From Roseateles_B sp051857535 (lineage in GTDB: Bacteria > Pseudomonadota > Gammaproteobacteria > Burkholderiales > Burkholderiaceae_C), in assembly GCF_051857535.1 (NCBI RefSeq), contig NZ_JBPZGY010000001.1, positions 434,001-498,000 on the forward strand: a stretch of 64,000 nucleotides of DNA. The letters are read 5' to 3'. The notes under the pieces were generated by a model. That model worked only from the letters and a program-made list of their open reading frames with translations, did not search any database and was not told the DNA's origin. Of this stretch, positions 34,012 to 42,837 are shown in pieces. The stretch's first letter is position 1. Each line of letters starts with the position of its first letter. The position numbers and the translations under genes were made by a program.

Positions 34012-35976
34012 ATGCGCACCTTGCTTCGTAGCCTGGCGGGCAAGCTCGCCCTTATCCAGACCACCTTCCTCATGGTGGCCCTGGCGGCCATCGCCTTCAC
34101 GCTGTGGGTGTCCTGGCAGTTGGAGGGGGGGGCTGGCGCCATCAACGAGGCCGGGCGCATGCGCATGATGACCTACCGGCTCGCGCTGGCGCATGAGCGC
34201 GGCGAGCTGACCGAAGTCAAGCGCGGCGTCGAGACCTTCGACGACATGATTGCCAACCTGCGCCAGGGCGATCCCAGCCGTCCCCTCTTCATTCCCGACA
34301 ACAAGGCCTGCATCGACCGCTTCGGCGAGGTGGCCGCGGCCTGGCTGCCCCTGCGCGCCCAGTTGCTCAAGCCCGGCGGTGGCGCGCTGTTGCATCTCCA
34401 GTCTGAGCAGTTCGTTGGCACGGTGGACAGCTTTGTCTCTGCCATCGAGCGCACCATCTCCACGCGCACGGCCATGCTGGGCGGCATGTGCTTCGGCCTG
34501 GTGGTGCTGGTGGTGGGGGCCTCGGTGGTCTTCGTCTCGGGCACCCTGGTGTGGATTGTGCGGCCCCTGCAGCGCCTGCGGGACGGCCTGGCCACCATGG
34601 CTGCCCGGGACTTCTCGCCGCGCATCGATGAGCGCAACTCGGTGGAGGAGTTCGCCTCCCTGGCCCAGGGCTTCAACACCATGGCCGATGCCCTGCAGCG
34701 CTCCTACCAGGGCCTGGAGGCCAAGGTGGCGGAAAAGACCGCCAGCCTGGCTCGGCAGAACGAGCGCCTGGCCGCGCTGTACGACGTGGCCCTGATGGCC
34801 AGCCACGGCAGTGACGACCGTGCCCAGTTGGCCAATGACTTCGCGGTCAAGATCGCACGGGTTGCCGGCGCGGATGCCGCCGCCGTGCGCCTGGCCAATG
34901 AAGACGGCGATCGCCTGCTGCTGCTGGGCCAGACCCGCCTGCCGCAGCGCATGAGCGAGGCGGAGCGCTGCGTGCACCTGGGCGATTGCGCTTGCGGCGA
35001 GCACCTGCAGACGCAGACCGGCGCGCGCGTCATCCCCATCCGCCAGTTGGGCAGGCAGGCTCTGGGTTTCTGCGAGCAAGCCGGCTATCAGACGGTGATC
35101 GCCTTGCCCATGCGCAGCGGTCAGCGCACCCTGGGCGAGGTCGAACTCTTCTTCTATGGGGAAAAGCGACCCAGCGAAAGCGAGTCCCAGCTGCTGGACG
35201 CGCTGGTGGGCCATTTTGGGACTCTGCTGGACAACCTGCGCCTGGCGGCGCGGGACCGTGAGATGGCCATCAGCGAGGAGCGCAACCTGCTGGCGCAGGA
35301 GCTGCATGATTCCATCGCCCAGTCCCTGGCCTTCCTCAAGATCCAGGTCCAGCTGCTGCGCAGCGGCCTGCTCAAGCAGCGTCAGGCCGATGTGGAGGCT
35401 GCGCTGGGTGAGATCGATGCCGGCGTGCGCGAAAGCTATGCCGATGTGCGCGAGCTGCTGCTGCATTTCCGCACCCGGCCTGGCCACGAGGACATCGAGC
35501 ATGCCTTGCGCACCACGCTGTCCAAGTTTGAGCTGCAGAGTGGCATTCAGGCGCAACTCATCCTGCATGGCAATGGGGTGCCGCTGCCGCCGGATGAGCA
35601 GATCCAGGTGCTTCATGTGGTGCAGGAAGCTCTGTCAAATGTGCGCAAGCACGCGGGCGCCCAGCATGTGGAAGTGCGCGCGATCCAGGAGCCCGACTGG
35701 CGCTTCGAGGTCAGCGATGACGGCTGCGGCTTCGATACCGAGCACGGCCGCTTTGACGAGACCCATGTGGGCCTGCGCATCATGCGCGAGCGTGCGCAGC
35801 GCATCGGCGCCAGCCTGAGCTTGCGCCCGCGTGAGGGGGGCGGCACTGTGGTGGTGCTGGAGCTGAAAAAGTCCGAGGCCCAGGAGGGCAGTGAGGACAC
35901 GGCTGGCACCCTGGACGCCCGCATGCACAATGATTGGGCGGCCGCCGAGGCGCGGCTGGCTGGAGGACGTGCGTGA
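34012..35976 (+). CDS. narX: Nitrate/nitrite sensor histidine kinase NarX
   Basis: This ~654-residue kinase has two membrane helices (about residues 10-30 and 150-175). The periplasmic P-box-like INEAGRMRMMTYRLA is where NarX senses nitrate. A HAMP domain follows, then a GAF-like region with a Cys cluster (CVHLGDCACGEH and a later Cys). Next come the HisKA_3 phosphoacceptor His (AQELHDSIAQSLAFLKIQ, about residue 432) and an ATPase domain with DDGCGFD and GLRIMRERA. A GTG at 34003 is an alternative start. Its stop overlaps the narL start (GTGA). It partners NarL to control the nitrate reductase operon 5.5 kb downstream. Confidence 0.92.
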   Translation: MRTLLRSLAGKLALIQTTFLMVALAAIAFTLWVSWQLEGGAGAINEAGRMRMMTYRLALAHERGELTEVKRGVETFDDMIANLRQGDPSRPLFIPDNKACIDRFGEVAAAWLPLRAQLLKPGGGALLHLQSEQFVGTVDSFVSAIERTISTRTAMLGGMCFGLVVLVVGASVVFVSGTLVWIVRPLQRLRDGLATMAARDFSPRIDERNSVEEFASLAQGFNTMADALQRSYQGLEAKVAEKTASLARQNERLAALYDVALMASHGSDDRAQLANDFAVKIARVAGADAAAVRLANEDGDRLLLLGQTRLPQRMSEAERCVHLGDCACGEHLQTQTGARVIPIRQLGRQALGFCEQAGYQTVIALPMRSGQRTLGEVELFFYGEKRPSESESQLLDALVGHFGTLLDNLRLAARDREMAISEERNLLAQELHDSIAQSLAFLKIQVQLLRSGLLKQRQADVEAALGEIDAGVRESYADVRELLLHFRTRPGHEDIEHALRTTLSKFELQSGIQAQLILHGNGVPLPPDEQIQVLHVVQEALSNVRKHAGAQHVEVRAIQEPDWRFEVSDDGCGFDTEHGRFDETHVGLRIMRERAQRIGASLSLRPREGGGTVVVLELKKSEAQEGSEDTAGTLDARMHNDWAAAEARLAGGRA

Positions 35977-36659
35977 TCCGTGTGATGGTGGTCGATGACC
36001 ACAAGCTGTTTCGTCGGGGGCTCATCGCCCTGCTGGCGCAGGAAGAGGGCCTGGAGATCGTGGGCGAGGCGGCGGATGGCGTCGAGGCCCTGCGCCGCGC
36101 CGCGGAGCTGCAGCCCGACCTGATCCTGCTGGACAACCACATGCCCGGCGTGCGCGGCGTGGACCTGCTGCCGGATCTGCGCGAGGCAGCGCCGCAGGCC
36201 CAGGTGCTGATGCTGACCGTGAGCGAGGACGAGCAGGACCTCACAGCCGCCCTGCGGGGTGGTGCGGCGGGCTACCTGCTCAAGACCATGGACGGCGAGG
36301 ACCTGGCGAATGCCTTGCGCCGTGCGCATGAGGGTGAGTCGGTGGTGAGCCCGGAGATGATGTCCAAGCTGGTCAGCGCCCTGCGCGCCAGCGCGCTGCC
36401 TGCGCCTGTGCCCCAGGTGGCCGCATTGGCCGGGGTGGTGGTGGCGCCCGACGTCGAAGCAGGGCTCTCGCCGCGCGAGGGCGAGATCCTGCGCGAGATC
36501 GTGCAGGGCGCCAGCAACAAGGAGATCGCCCGCCGCCTGGGCATCGCCGAGACCACGGTCAAGATCCATGTGCAGCACATCCTGCGCAAGCTGGGCCTGA
36601 ACTCGCGCGTGCAAGTGGCGGTGTGGGCGAGCGAACGGGGCATCGGGCAGCAGCCCTAG
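35973..36659 (+). CDS. narL: Nitrate response regulator NarL
   Basis: This 228-residue response regulator starts at GTG 35973, with GGAGG 7 nt upstream and a GTGA overlap with narX. The receiver has D8/D9, phosphoacceptor D54 (LILLDNHMPG) and Lys in GYLLKTMDG. The LuxR helix-turn-helix near residues 160-220 (LSPREGEILREIVQGASNKE, then ETTVKIHVQHILRKL) is typical of NarL. It likely binds upstream of narK; a 7-2-7 site candidate is at 41386-41401. It is followed by a 430-bp gap. Confidence 0.92.
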   Translation: MIRVMVVDDHKLFRRGLIALLAQEEGLEIVGEAADGVEALRRAAELQPDLILLDNHMPGVRGVDLLPDLREAAPQAQVLMLTVSEDEQDLTAALRGGAAGYLLKTMDGEDLANALRRAHEGESVVSPEMMSKLVSALRASALPAPVPQVAALAGVVVAPDVEAGLSPREGEILREIVQGASNKEIARRLGIAETTVKIHVQHILRKLGLNSRVQVAVWASERGIGQQP

Positions 36660-37091
36660 GGTCCGCCTTTGCTGGGCGCGTCAGGGCCTGACGCGTGGAT
36701 CTTGCCGGCCCGCTGCCATGTGGCCAAGCCTCGCCTCGCCTGGCTGAACATGCCGCCTGACAAGCCCCCGTGGCCCCTCATGGCGCCCTTGTGTCCGAGC
36801 CTGCAGGTCCGTGTGCTCCCCTGCTGAGGATGGGAGGGGGCGTCAGCGCTGTGCTTCGCCAATCCTCTGTCACATTGGATGCCTGCCGGGTCGCCAGCCC
36901 GATGGCTTCCGCGGATAGGGGGCACCCTGCTGAGCTGAGTAGGTCGTGAATATGGATGATTGATTGGCACGGCCAATGTGGCTAACCTGCAAGGTGAGCG
37001 TCCAATGCGAAGCCCAGGTGTGCCAGGTCTTGCTGGCCGAATGGTCTTTCGATGCGCTGGATCTCCGAGCTTCCAAACAAGGAGGTAGCCG
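36660..37091. other. Intergenic region after narL
   Basis: This 432-bp gap holds a hairpin just after narL, CGCGTCA (36677-36683)/TGACGCG (36689-36695) with no T-run. Just before the next gene there is a strong AAGGAGG ribosome site. No coding frame in it looks real. No promoter was identified. Confidence 0.4.
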
Positions 37092-38324
37092 ATGTCCTGC
37101 CCGAAGTCCTACCGTCAGGGGCGCCCGTGCGCGCACCTGGCCACCCAGTCGTCAACGAGGGCGCGAGCGGCGCCCGCAAGCACCATCCGCATCGTCAGCT
37201 CCCTGGCGGCCCTGGGGCTCTGCACGGCGTCAGCACAGACCTTGGCGGCCTGCACCGTGCCTGGCTCCTGGGTGGATAGCTATGGCGGCAATGTCAGCGT
37301 TGCCGCCGCCCTGACGGGCACGATGCGCCTGCCCTACTGCGGCGCAAGCCACAGCCTGACGATCACGCTGGTCGGCACGAGCGGCTTCAATGTGGACGCC
37401 CGCTACAGCGGAGGTAGCGACTGCCAGGGGTTTGTCGAGCGCCTCACCTTCAGCGCAGACTGCAAGTCGGCAACGGGTACCTATACCAATGACGATGGAA
37501 ACACCGGGACCGACACCTGGACCCGGACGGGCCCGACCATCGCCCTGACCCGAGCTTCGCTCACCAGCATCACGGCAACGGGGGCACCTGCCGGCGGCGT
37601 CTTCGACTTCTCGACCGTGCTGCTGTCGGGCGCCAACGTTGCCACGCTTGCCCAGGCTGACGGCTTCACCAATCGGAGCAATCCGGACCAGCTCACACTG
37701 ACCGCGCCGGGCGGCGGTGGCGGGCCTTCGCCTGGCGGGCTGGAGCGCCTGGTTGCCAAGTACACGGTCGACGGCGTGGATGCGACGAATGACCTGAACA
37801 CCCTCGCGACCTTCGGCATGTCCTGCTACATGGTGGCGCTCGAAGCGGACTACGGGGCCCCGCCCGCTGCTTGCTCGGCCACGCGCATCGGCGGGGTGTC
37901 CTACACCGGCGCCCTCACTGACCCGAACGGCTTGACCGGCAGCTACTGCGCGTCCTTCATCGCCAACGTCAGGCTGCAGGGCACCGGTCAGCTGAACGCC
38001 GGGGGCTTCATCAACTACAGCCCGGCCACAGGCCTGATGACCCCGGTTCCTGCCGTGACGGGCGCAGACGGCACCGCGGTCATCGCGGGTGGCAGTGTCG
38101 CCAGGGACCGTGCCATCATTCCGGGCCGCGGCGTGCTCGTTGATGTCGATGGGGTGGGCAATGGCCTGCTGGCCAACGACACCGGGGGCGCCATCCGCGG
38201 CTATCGCCTGGATCTTTTCAATGGGGCCGGCCGGGCTGCCTGCGCGGGATATACCAACCCGCACGGCGTCGGTGCCTGCCAGACACCGCAAGGTACGACA
38301 TGCCCAGGGAGTGCACTGAGATGA
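37092..38324 (+). CDS. Exported protein with C-terminal 3D domain
   Basis: This 410-residue protein has a long N-terminal signal region (TIRIVSSLAALGLCTASAQT). A Ser/Thr/Gly-rich beta region with several Cys follows, then a Gly/Pro linker near residue 205. The C-terminal ~110 residues resemble a 3D domain: RDRAIIPGRGVLVDVDGVG with ANDTGGAIRGYRLDLFNG. This is the double-psi barrel containing the Asp triad of MltA and YuiC-like peptidoglycan lytic enzymes. No MltA domain is seen. AGGAGG precedes the start. It overlaps the next gene (ATGA). A cell-wall-cleaving role is inferred from the domain alone. Confidence 0.75.
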   Translation: MSCPKSYRQGRPCAHLATQSSTRARAAPASTIRIVSSLAALGLCTASAQTLAACTVPGSWVDSYGGNVSVAAALTGTMRLPYCGASHSLTITLVGTSGFNVDARYSGGSDCQGFVERLTFSADCKSATGTYTNDDGNTGTDTWTRTGPTIALTRASLTSITATGAPAGGVFDFSTVLLSGANVATLAQADGFTNRSNPDQLTLTAPGGGGGPSPGGLERLVAKYTVDGVDATNDLNTLATFGMSCYMVALEADYGAPPAACSATRIGGVSYTGALTDPNGLTGSYCASFIANVRLQGTGQLNAGGFINYSPATGLMTPVPAVTGADGTAVIAGGSVARDRAIIPGRGVLVDVDGVGNGLLANDTGGAIRGYRLDLFNGAGRAACAGYTNPHGVGACQTPQGTTCPGSALR

Positions 38325-39415
38325 ATCGCCCATCTGCCTTCATTGCCGCTGTCATCAGCGCCAGTCTTTCCAACGGGTCGGTGGCGGCCCAGGCGATGTC
38401 CGGCGTGCGCATCGCCGCTGTCCACGACGGTTCGGTTTGTGCAAGCGTTGACGGTGCTGCCATGCGCTGCTTTGGACAGGCCTCTTCCAAGGCGCGCTTG
38501 CCGGTCTGGTCGCGCGATGGCACCAGAATCGCCTTTGTCGATGACGCTGATCCGGCGCTGGCCCTGGCCTGGCTGGTGGTGCTGGATCAACATGGACAGC
38601 AGCTGTCGCGTCTGCCGATCAAGCCGCTCGCCGCAGGCGAGGTGCAAAGCGGCCTGCGCTTCGTCGAGTCACTTGAGTGGCTTGACGCCGACCGCGTGGT
38701 CGTCAGTGGGACGATCAATCCTTCGAGCACGGAGAGCCTGGTGTTCGACCTGAGCCGTCGGGCCGTCGTCGCCGAGTATGTGGACGATGCCCAGGGGGCG
38801 TCCTTCTCGCCGGATGGCAGGCACGTGCTCCTCGTCGACGGGGCGCCGCACTTCGCGGCAGCCGCCGCGCGCGCTCCCGTCTTGCGCCTCGATGGCCGGC
38901 CTGTGCTCAGCAGCCTTTCTGCTGATCTCGGCGCCATCGGCCCGGTGCGCTGGTCAGCGGACGGATCCCGCTTCGCCTTGACGGCGCGCGATGCGTCGGG
39001 CCACCATCGATTGGTGCTCGGCAATGCGCCCGCGAACACCGCACACTGGATCGACCTGCCCGCCTCGAAGTCAGAGGCGGACGCCCCGCCCGCGCTGTTC
39101 TGGTCGGGCCAGGACCTTCATGTGCAGCGCCTGCTGCCAGCCGGGCAACAGGGCGCCGCGGCGGAAGGAGGGCGTGCCGCTCCGGGGGCGCGCACGCAGA
39201 CCCTGGAGGATCTGGTCCTGGTCGGGGCTCCAGGCGGGAGGCGCTGGAAGCGCATGACCGTGCCTGCCCCCAACCCCCAGCGCGCTGCGGCGATCCTCCG
39301 TTCGGAGTCCCTCAGGCATTCGCTGCCACCTGGCTTCGGCGATGCCGACGTCTGGTGCAGGGCTTGCGTGCTCGACAAGGTGGCACGTCGGCGAAGCGGC
39401 GGCGGCAACGATTGA
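38321..39415 (+). CDS. Exported TolB-like beta-propeller protein
   Basis: This 364-residue protein has a signal peptide (PSAFIAAVISASLSNGSVAA). It then has repeated WD40/PD40-type strands such as PVWSRDGTRIAFVD, ASFSPDGRHVLLVD and VRWSADGSRFALTA, as in TolB and DPP-like propellers. The C-terminal third is Arg/Ala-rich and ends with a Cys pair (DVWCRACVLDK). It is coupled by ATGA to the 3D-domain gene, so the two may act together at the envelope. No function is known. Confidence 0.7.
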   Translation: MNRPSAFIAAVISASLSNGSVAAQAMSGVRIAAVHDGSVCASVDGAAMRCFGQASSKARLPVWSRDGTRIAFVDDADPALALAWLVVLDQHGQQLSRLPIKPLAAGEVQSGLRFVESLEWLDADRVVVSGTINPSSTESLVFDLSRRAVVAEYVDDAQGASFSPDGRHVLLVDGAPHFAAAAARAPVLRLDGRPVLSSLSADLGAIGPVRWSADGSRFALTARDASGHHRLVLGNAPANTAHWIDLPASKSEADAPPALFWSGQDLHVQRLLPAGQQGAAAEGGRAAPGARTQTLEDLVLVGAPGGRRWKRMTVPAPNPQRAAAILRSESLRHSLPPGFGDADVWCRACVLDKVARRRSGGGND

Positions 39416-39422
39416 CGCTCGC

Positions 39423-39455
39423 GGTCAATTCCCGGTCAATTCCCGGTCCATTCAC
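39423..39455 (+). repeat. Tandem 11-bp repeat upstream of PEP-CTERM-like gene
   Basis: GGTCAATTCCC occurs at 39423-39433 and 39434-39444, and a degenerate third copy (GGTCCATTCAC) follows at 39445-39455. The 11-bp period, one helical turn, and the position 25-55 bp before the next start suggest a protein-binding array. Confidence 0.6.
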
Positions 39456-39478
39456 TCCATTTTCGAGAGGGCTATGCC

Positions 39479-40132
39479 GTGAAACTTCCCCCCTTGTTCC
39501 GTGTGCTCGCGCTCGGCGCGTCTATCTTGTGCTCGCTGCCTGCATCGGCCGCACCTATCACTTACAAGATCTCCGGGTTTGGCTCCGGCCACATCGGAAG
39601 CCAATCCTTCAGTGACGCGGCCTTTGTCTTCACAGGCTTGGGAGACACCGACTCCCTCGTTTCCATCGGTGGCGGGGCGTCGGTGAACCCGCTGCTGTCC
39701 ATGGAGGTGACAGTCAGCGGGCACGGTGCTGCCCACGGCCTGAACGCGATCGAGTTCTACGTCAACAACACTGTGTCGGGCGTGGGCTTCCTGGATGACC
39801 TCGTGGGCGACATCTTTGGTGTGCTGGGCGCCGGGCTTGCAGATTTCGATGGAGTCAGCGCCTTCGGACCCTCGGCCGTGGACCTGGACTATCTGGCGGC
39901 CTTCATGACGACGGCCGGCTTGTTCGAGCTTGACAGCGCCCGTTCTCTGTCCTTCGTGGCGGAGCTCGCGCCCACGCCGGTGCCTGCGCCAGCTTCCTCA
40001 TGGCTGGCTGTGGACGCGATGCTGGCCTTGAGCTGGATCGGGTCGCGGCGGCACAGGACCATGCGAGGCGCTCCGACGCCGGCCCGACGGCAGGCGTCCT
40101 CCACCCTGCATGCGGATGCCGGGCAGGAATAG
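39479..40132 (+). CDS. Exported protein with PEP-CTERM-like C-terminus
   Basis: This 217-residue protein starts at GTG 39479 with GAGAGGG upstream. A signal peptide (VLALGASILCSLPASA) is followed by a Gly/Ser/Asp/Val-rich beta domain. Near the end, VPAPASSWLAVDAMLALSWI then SRRHR resembles a PEP-CTERM sorting tail: a Pro-rich motif, a hydrophobic span and basic residues. VPAPAS replaces the usual VPEPS, and about 25 further residues trail the basic cluster, which is unusual. If real, it is processed by an exosortase not present in this window. No other role can be read. Confidence 0.6.
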   Translation: MKLPPLFRVLALGASILCSLPASAAPITYKISGFGSGHIGSQSFSDAAFVFTGLGDTDSLVSIGGGASVNPLLSMEVTVSGHGAAHGLNAIEFYVNNTVSGVGFLDDLVGDIFGVLGAGLADFDGVSAFGPSAVDLDYLAAFMTTAGLFELDSARSLSFVAELAPTPVPAPASSWLAVDAMLALSWIGSRRHRTMRGAPTPARRQASSTLHADAGQE

Positions 40133-40639
40133 ACGCAGGCTGGCGCGGCTCAGGATCGGCGCGCCGAGCTTGGGGCGGGGCACCCGAAGTTGGGCGCAAG
40201 GCGCTCGCTGTGCGTAGGTGTGATCGCCTGCCTGATCCTGATCATGCGTGGGACCTGTTGCGCTGTCGGCAGCGATGGCGCCAGGCACGCGTGTGCCGGC
40301 AGCGATTGCGCCTGAATACAGCACATCGCCTGCCAGAGGCATCGTCGTGGCAGCGGCCAAGATCCATGGGCATCAGCACGTCTTGTGCAAGCCAGGCTGC
40401 GGCTCGCACTTGCAGATGGTTTGGGCGTGGGGGCGGGCGAGCGGGACACTGGCCCGGCGCAGGGGGGCGGCCGGTCCTGGCATGGCAGGCATCGCGATGC
40501 GTACCGGGATGATGGAGCACGGTCGCACGGAAAAAAGCCGCCGCCCGTGAGGGCCGCGGCCAACCGTTGTCAACCCAGTGGCAGGGCTCGGGTCCGCCGC
40601 ATTCCGATGACGGACCCCGAGTCACTTGAGCTCAGCGGC
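40133..40639. other. Gene-poor interval with a terminator at its right end
   Basis: About 500 bp separate the PEP-CTERM-like gene from the convergent beta-barrel gene. Open frames here have atypical composition and no ribosome sites, so none is called. The right end holds the strong minus-strand terminator. Confidence 0.4.
40531..40560 (-). terminator. Rho-independent terminator of the beta-barrel gene
   Basis: On the minus strand, GCCGCGGCCC (40560-40551) pairs with GGGCGGCGGC (40546-40537) with one mismatch around a TCAC loop. Six T residues follow at once (40536-40531). This is a classic intrinsic terminator about 80 bp after the stop. Confidence 0.85.
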
Positions 40640-41203
40640 TCAGAAGCGGTACTTCACGCCGGCCGAGATGTTGTTGGCCGTGCGGCCGAAGCCCTGGCCG
40701 GTCGCGGTCGGCAGGTTGTTGTAGCGGGTCAGTTCGGTGCGCACGGAGAGCTGCTCGCTCAGCTTGTACTCCATGCCGGCGCCCAGCTTGAAGCCCACGG
40801 TGTGGTCGGAGCTGCCAGCGCTGAAGTCGCGATCGTAGCGGGCGGCACCCAGGCGGGTGTAAACCGACAGTTCCGGGGTCAGGGCCGTGCCGACCAGCAG
40901 GTCGGCGTTCAGGGCCTTGGTCTTGGCGCTGCTGTCACCGATCTTGGCCTTGCCCAGGTCGGCATAGCCCAGTTCCACTGCGAAGTGCTTGTCGATCTGG
41001 TAGCCGCCGTACAGGTTCAGGCTGCTGCTGTTGCGGTCGGAGCTCTGGCTGCCGGCGCTGAGGTTTTGCTTGGCGCGGCCGATGTCGGCGCCCATGTAGA
41101 AGCCTTGCTCCTTGTCGGCTGCATGGGCGCTGAGGCTGGCCAGAGCGATCAGGCTGCCACCGGCGGCGGTCTTGATGATGCGGGCGATGTGCTTGGTGTT
41201 CAT
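40640..41203 (-). CDS. Outer-membrane beta-barrel protein (OmpA/OmpW-like small porin family)
   Basis: This 187-residue protein has a signal peptide cleaved after ASLSAHAA. It then shows alternating amphipathic strands of an eight-stranded barrel (GFYMGADIGRAKQNL, SLNLYGGYQIDKHFAVELGY) and ends ISAGVKYRF with the terminal Phe of outer-membrane barrels. AAGGAG precedes the start. It is divergent from narK1 across a 312-bp gap and has its own terminator. It is probably a monocistronic surface or stress protein; there is no OmpA peptidoglycan-binding domain. Confidence 0.87.
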   Translation of the reverse strand: MNTKHIARIIKTAAGGSLIALASLSAHAADKEQGFYMGADIGRAKQNLSAGSQSSDRNSSSLNLYGGYQIDKHFAVELGYADLGKAKIGDSSAKTKALNADLLVGTALTPELSVYTRLGAARYDRDFSAGSSDHTVGFKLGAGMEYKLSEQLSVRTELTRYNNLPTATGQGFGRTANNISAGVKYRF

Positions 41204-41515
41204 GGCGTTCTCTCCTTTGCTTGCTGCGAAACATTCGCGGCATGGAAAGAATTCTGTTCGGCGCGTCGCCTGGCGTCAGTGGCGCTTGCGTATGCGCTTT
41301 GTGACGGTCTTTGACAGGTCTGGCGGCCTGTCTTTCGTCATGGCGCCTTGATCAGACGCAAGGTCTGGCCATTCTCCCAAGGGGCTAGTCCTTTGGAACT
41401 ATGGGGGCGGGAGGGGCGCTAGTTCTTGTGCAGCCCAGGGCTTGGCTCCACCGAAGGATGTTCGCGGAACAGGCCTTTGGCCACAGTAGCGACATGGAGA
41501 AAAAGGAGTCCGTCC
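41204..41515. promoter_or_regulatory. Divergent promoter region, beta-barrel gene / nar operon
   Basis: This 312-bp gap contains an inverted repeat GACAGG (41313-41318)/CCTGTC (41327-41332) overlapping a TTGACA. It also has an FNR-like half-site, TTGATCAGACGCAA (41348-41361), with two mismatches in the right arm. A NarL-like 7-2-7 sequence lies at 41386-41401. The strong AAGGAG of narK1 ends it. No unambiguous -10 was found. Confidence 0.5.
41386..41401. promoter_or_regulatory. Candidate NarL 7-2-7 site
   Basis: TAGTCCTTTGGAACTA has two inverted heptamers separated by 2 bp, the NarL arrangement (TACYYMT-N2-AKRRGTA), but both arms carry TAG rather than TAC at the outside. It is 115 bp before narK1. 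Confidence 0.4.
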
Positions 41516-42808
41516 ATGTCTGAAACCACCGCGCCCAGGCCCAATGGCAGCGGCCGCGCCCTCTCGGTCCTGATCGTCAGCACGCTGGCGTTCACGGTCT
41601 GCTTCATGGTCTGGATGATGTTCGGCGTCATCGGCATTCCCATCAAGAAGCAGCTGGGCCTGAACGCCACCGAGTTCGGCCTGCTGACCGCCACGCCCGT
41701 GCTCACCGGCTCGCTGATCCGCGTGCCCCTGGGCATCTGGACCGACAAGTTCGGCGGCCGCATCGTCTTCTTCTGTCTGATGCTGTCCTGCGTGATCCCC
41801 ATCTGGCTGATGGCCTATGCCACGGCCTACTGGCACTTCCTGCTGATCGGCCTCTTCGTGGGCATGGCGGGCGGCTCCTTCTCGGTGGGCACGCCCTATG
41901 TGGCCCGCTGGTTCCCCAAGCAGCGCCAGGGCTTTGCCATGGGCGTGTTCGGCGCCGGCAACTCGGGTGCTGCGGTCAACAAGTTCGTGGCGCCGGGCCT
42001 GGTCGTGGCCTTCGGCTGGACCATGGTCCCGCATGTGTACGCCGCCGTGCTGCTGGGCACGGCCATCCTGTTCTGGTTCTTCAGCTATCACGATGAATCG
42101 CACACGGTGGCCAGCAATGCCAGCTTCGTCTCCCAGCTGCAGGCGCTGAAGGATCCCAAGGTGCTGAAGTACTGCCAGTACTACTCCATCGTCTTTGGCG
42201 GCTATGTGGCCCTGAGTCTGTGGATGGTGCAGTACTACGTCGGCGAGTATGGCCTGGACATCCGCGTGGCCGCGCTGCTGGCCGCCTGCTTCTCCCTGCC
42301 CGGCGGCGTGCTGCGCGCCATCGGCGGCTGGCTCAGCGACAAGTACGGCGCGCACAGCGTCACCTGGTGGGTGATGTGGGTGAGCTGGATCTGCCTGTTC
42401 CTGCTCTCCTACCCGCAGACCGACTTCACCGTGCAGACCGTCAACGGTGCGCGCACCTTCCACATCGGCCTCAACGTCTACGGCTTCACCGGCCTGATGG
42501 CCATCCTGGGTGTGGCCTGGGCCTTCGGCAAGGCCAGCGTCTTCAAGTACATCAGCGATGACTACGGCGCCAACATCGGCACCATCAGCGGCATCGTCGG
42601 CCTGGCCGGCGGCCTGGGCGGCTTCATCCTGCCCATCATGTTCGGCGCCCTGATGGACTTCACCGGCGTGCGCTCGAGCTGCTTCATGCTGATGTACGGC
42701 GTGGTCTGGGTCTCGCTGATCTGGATGTACTGGACGGAAGTCCGCAAGACCGAGCTGATGGGCAAGAACGCCCCGGTCTCCCCCATCTCCCGGTCCTTCG
42801 CGCGCTGA
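41516..42808 (+). CDS. narK1: Nitrate transporter NarK1 (nitrate/H+ symporter type)
   Basis: This 430-residue MFS nitrate transporter has 12 helices. Nitrate-signature-like Gly-rich segments are GMAGGSFSVGTPYVARWFPK and GNSGAAVNKF, with a second Gly-rich region GLAGGLGGFILPIMFG. NarK1-type proteins import nitrate with protons and help start respiration. The start at 41516 follows AGGAG by 7 nt. The gene leads the nar operon and is followed 29 bp later by narK2. In Paracoccus the two are fused; here they are separate. Confidence 0.92.
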   Translation: MSETTAPRPNGSGRALSVLIVSTLAFTVCFMVWMMFGVIGIPIKKQLGLNATEFGLLTATPVLTGSLIRVPLGIWTDKFGGRIVFFCLMLSCVIPIWLMAYATAYWHFLLIGLFVGMAGGSFSVGTPYVARWFPKQRQGFAMGVFGAGNSGAAVNKFVAPGLVVAFGWTMVPHVYAAVLLGTAILFWFFSYHDESHTVASNASFVSQLQALKDPKVLKYCQYYSIVFGGYVALSLWMVQYYVGEYGLDIRVAALLAACFSLPGGVLRAIGGWLSDKYGAHSVTWWVMWVSWICLFLLSYPQTDFTVQTVNGARTFHIGLNVYGFTGLMAILGVAWAFGKASVFKYISDDYGANIGTISGIVGLAGGLGGFILPIMFGALMDFTGVRSSCFMLMYGVVWVSLIWMYWTEVRKTELMGKNAPVSPISRSFAR

Positions 42809-42837
42809 GGCGCGAGACCGAGTCCGCAGGAGTATTC

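Noticed and set aside
39387..39403. TGGCACGTCGGCGAAGC as a sigma-54 promoter for the PEP-CTERM-like gene
   Set aside because: The -12 element does not match TTGCT/A, and the site lies inside the preceding coding region.
40133..40530. Several short frames in the interval before the beta-barrel terminator
   Set aside because: They lack ribosome sites, overlap each other on both strands and show no family motif.
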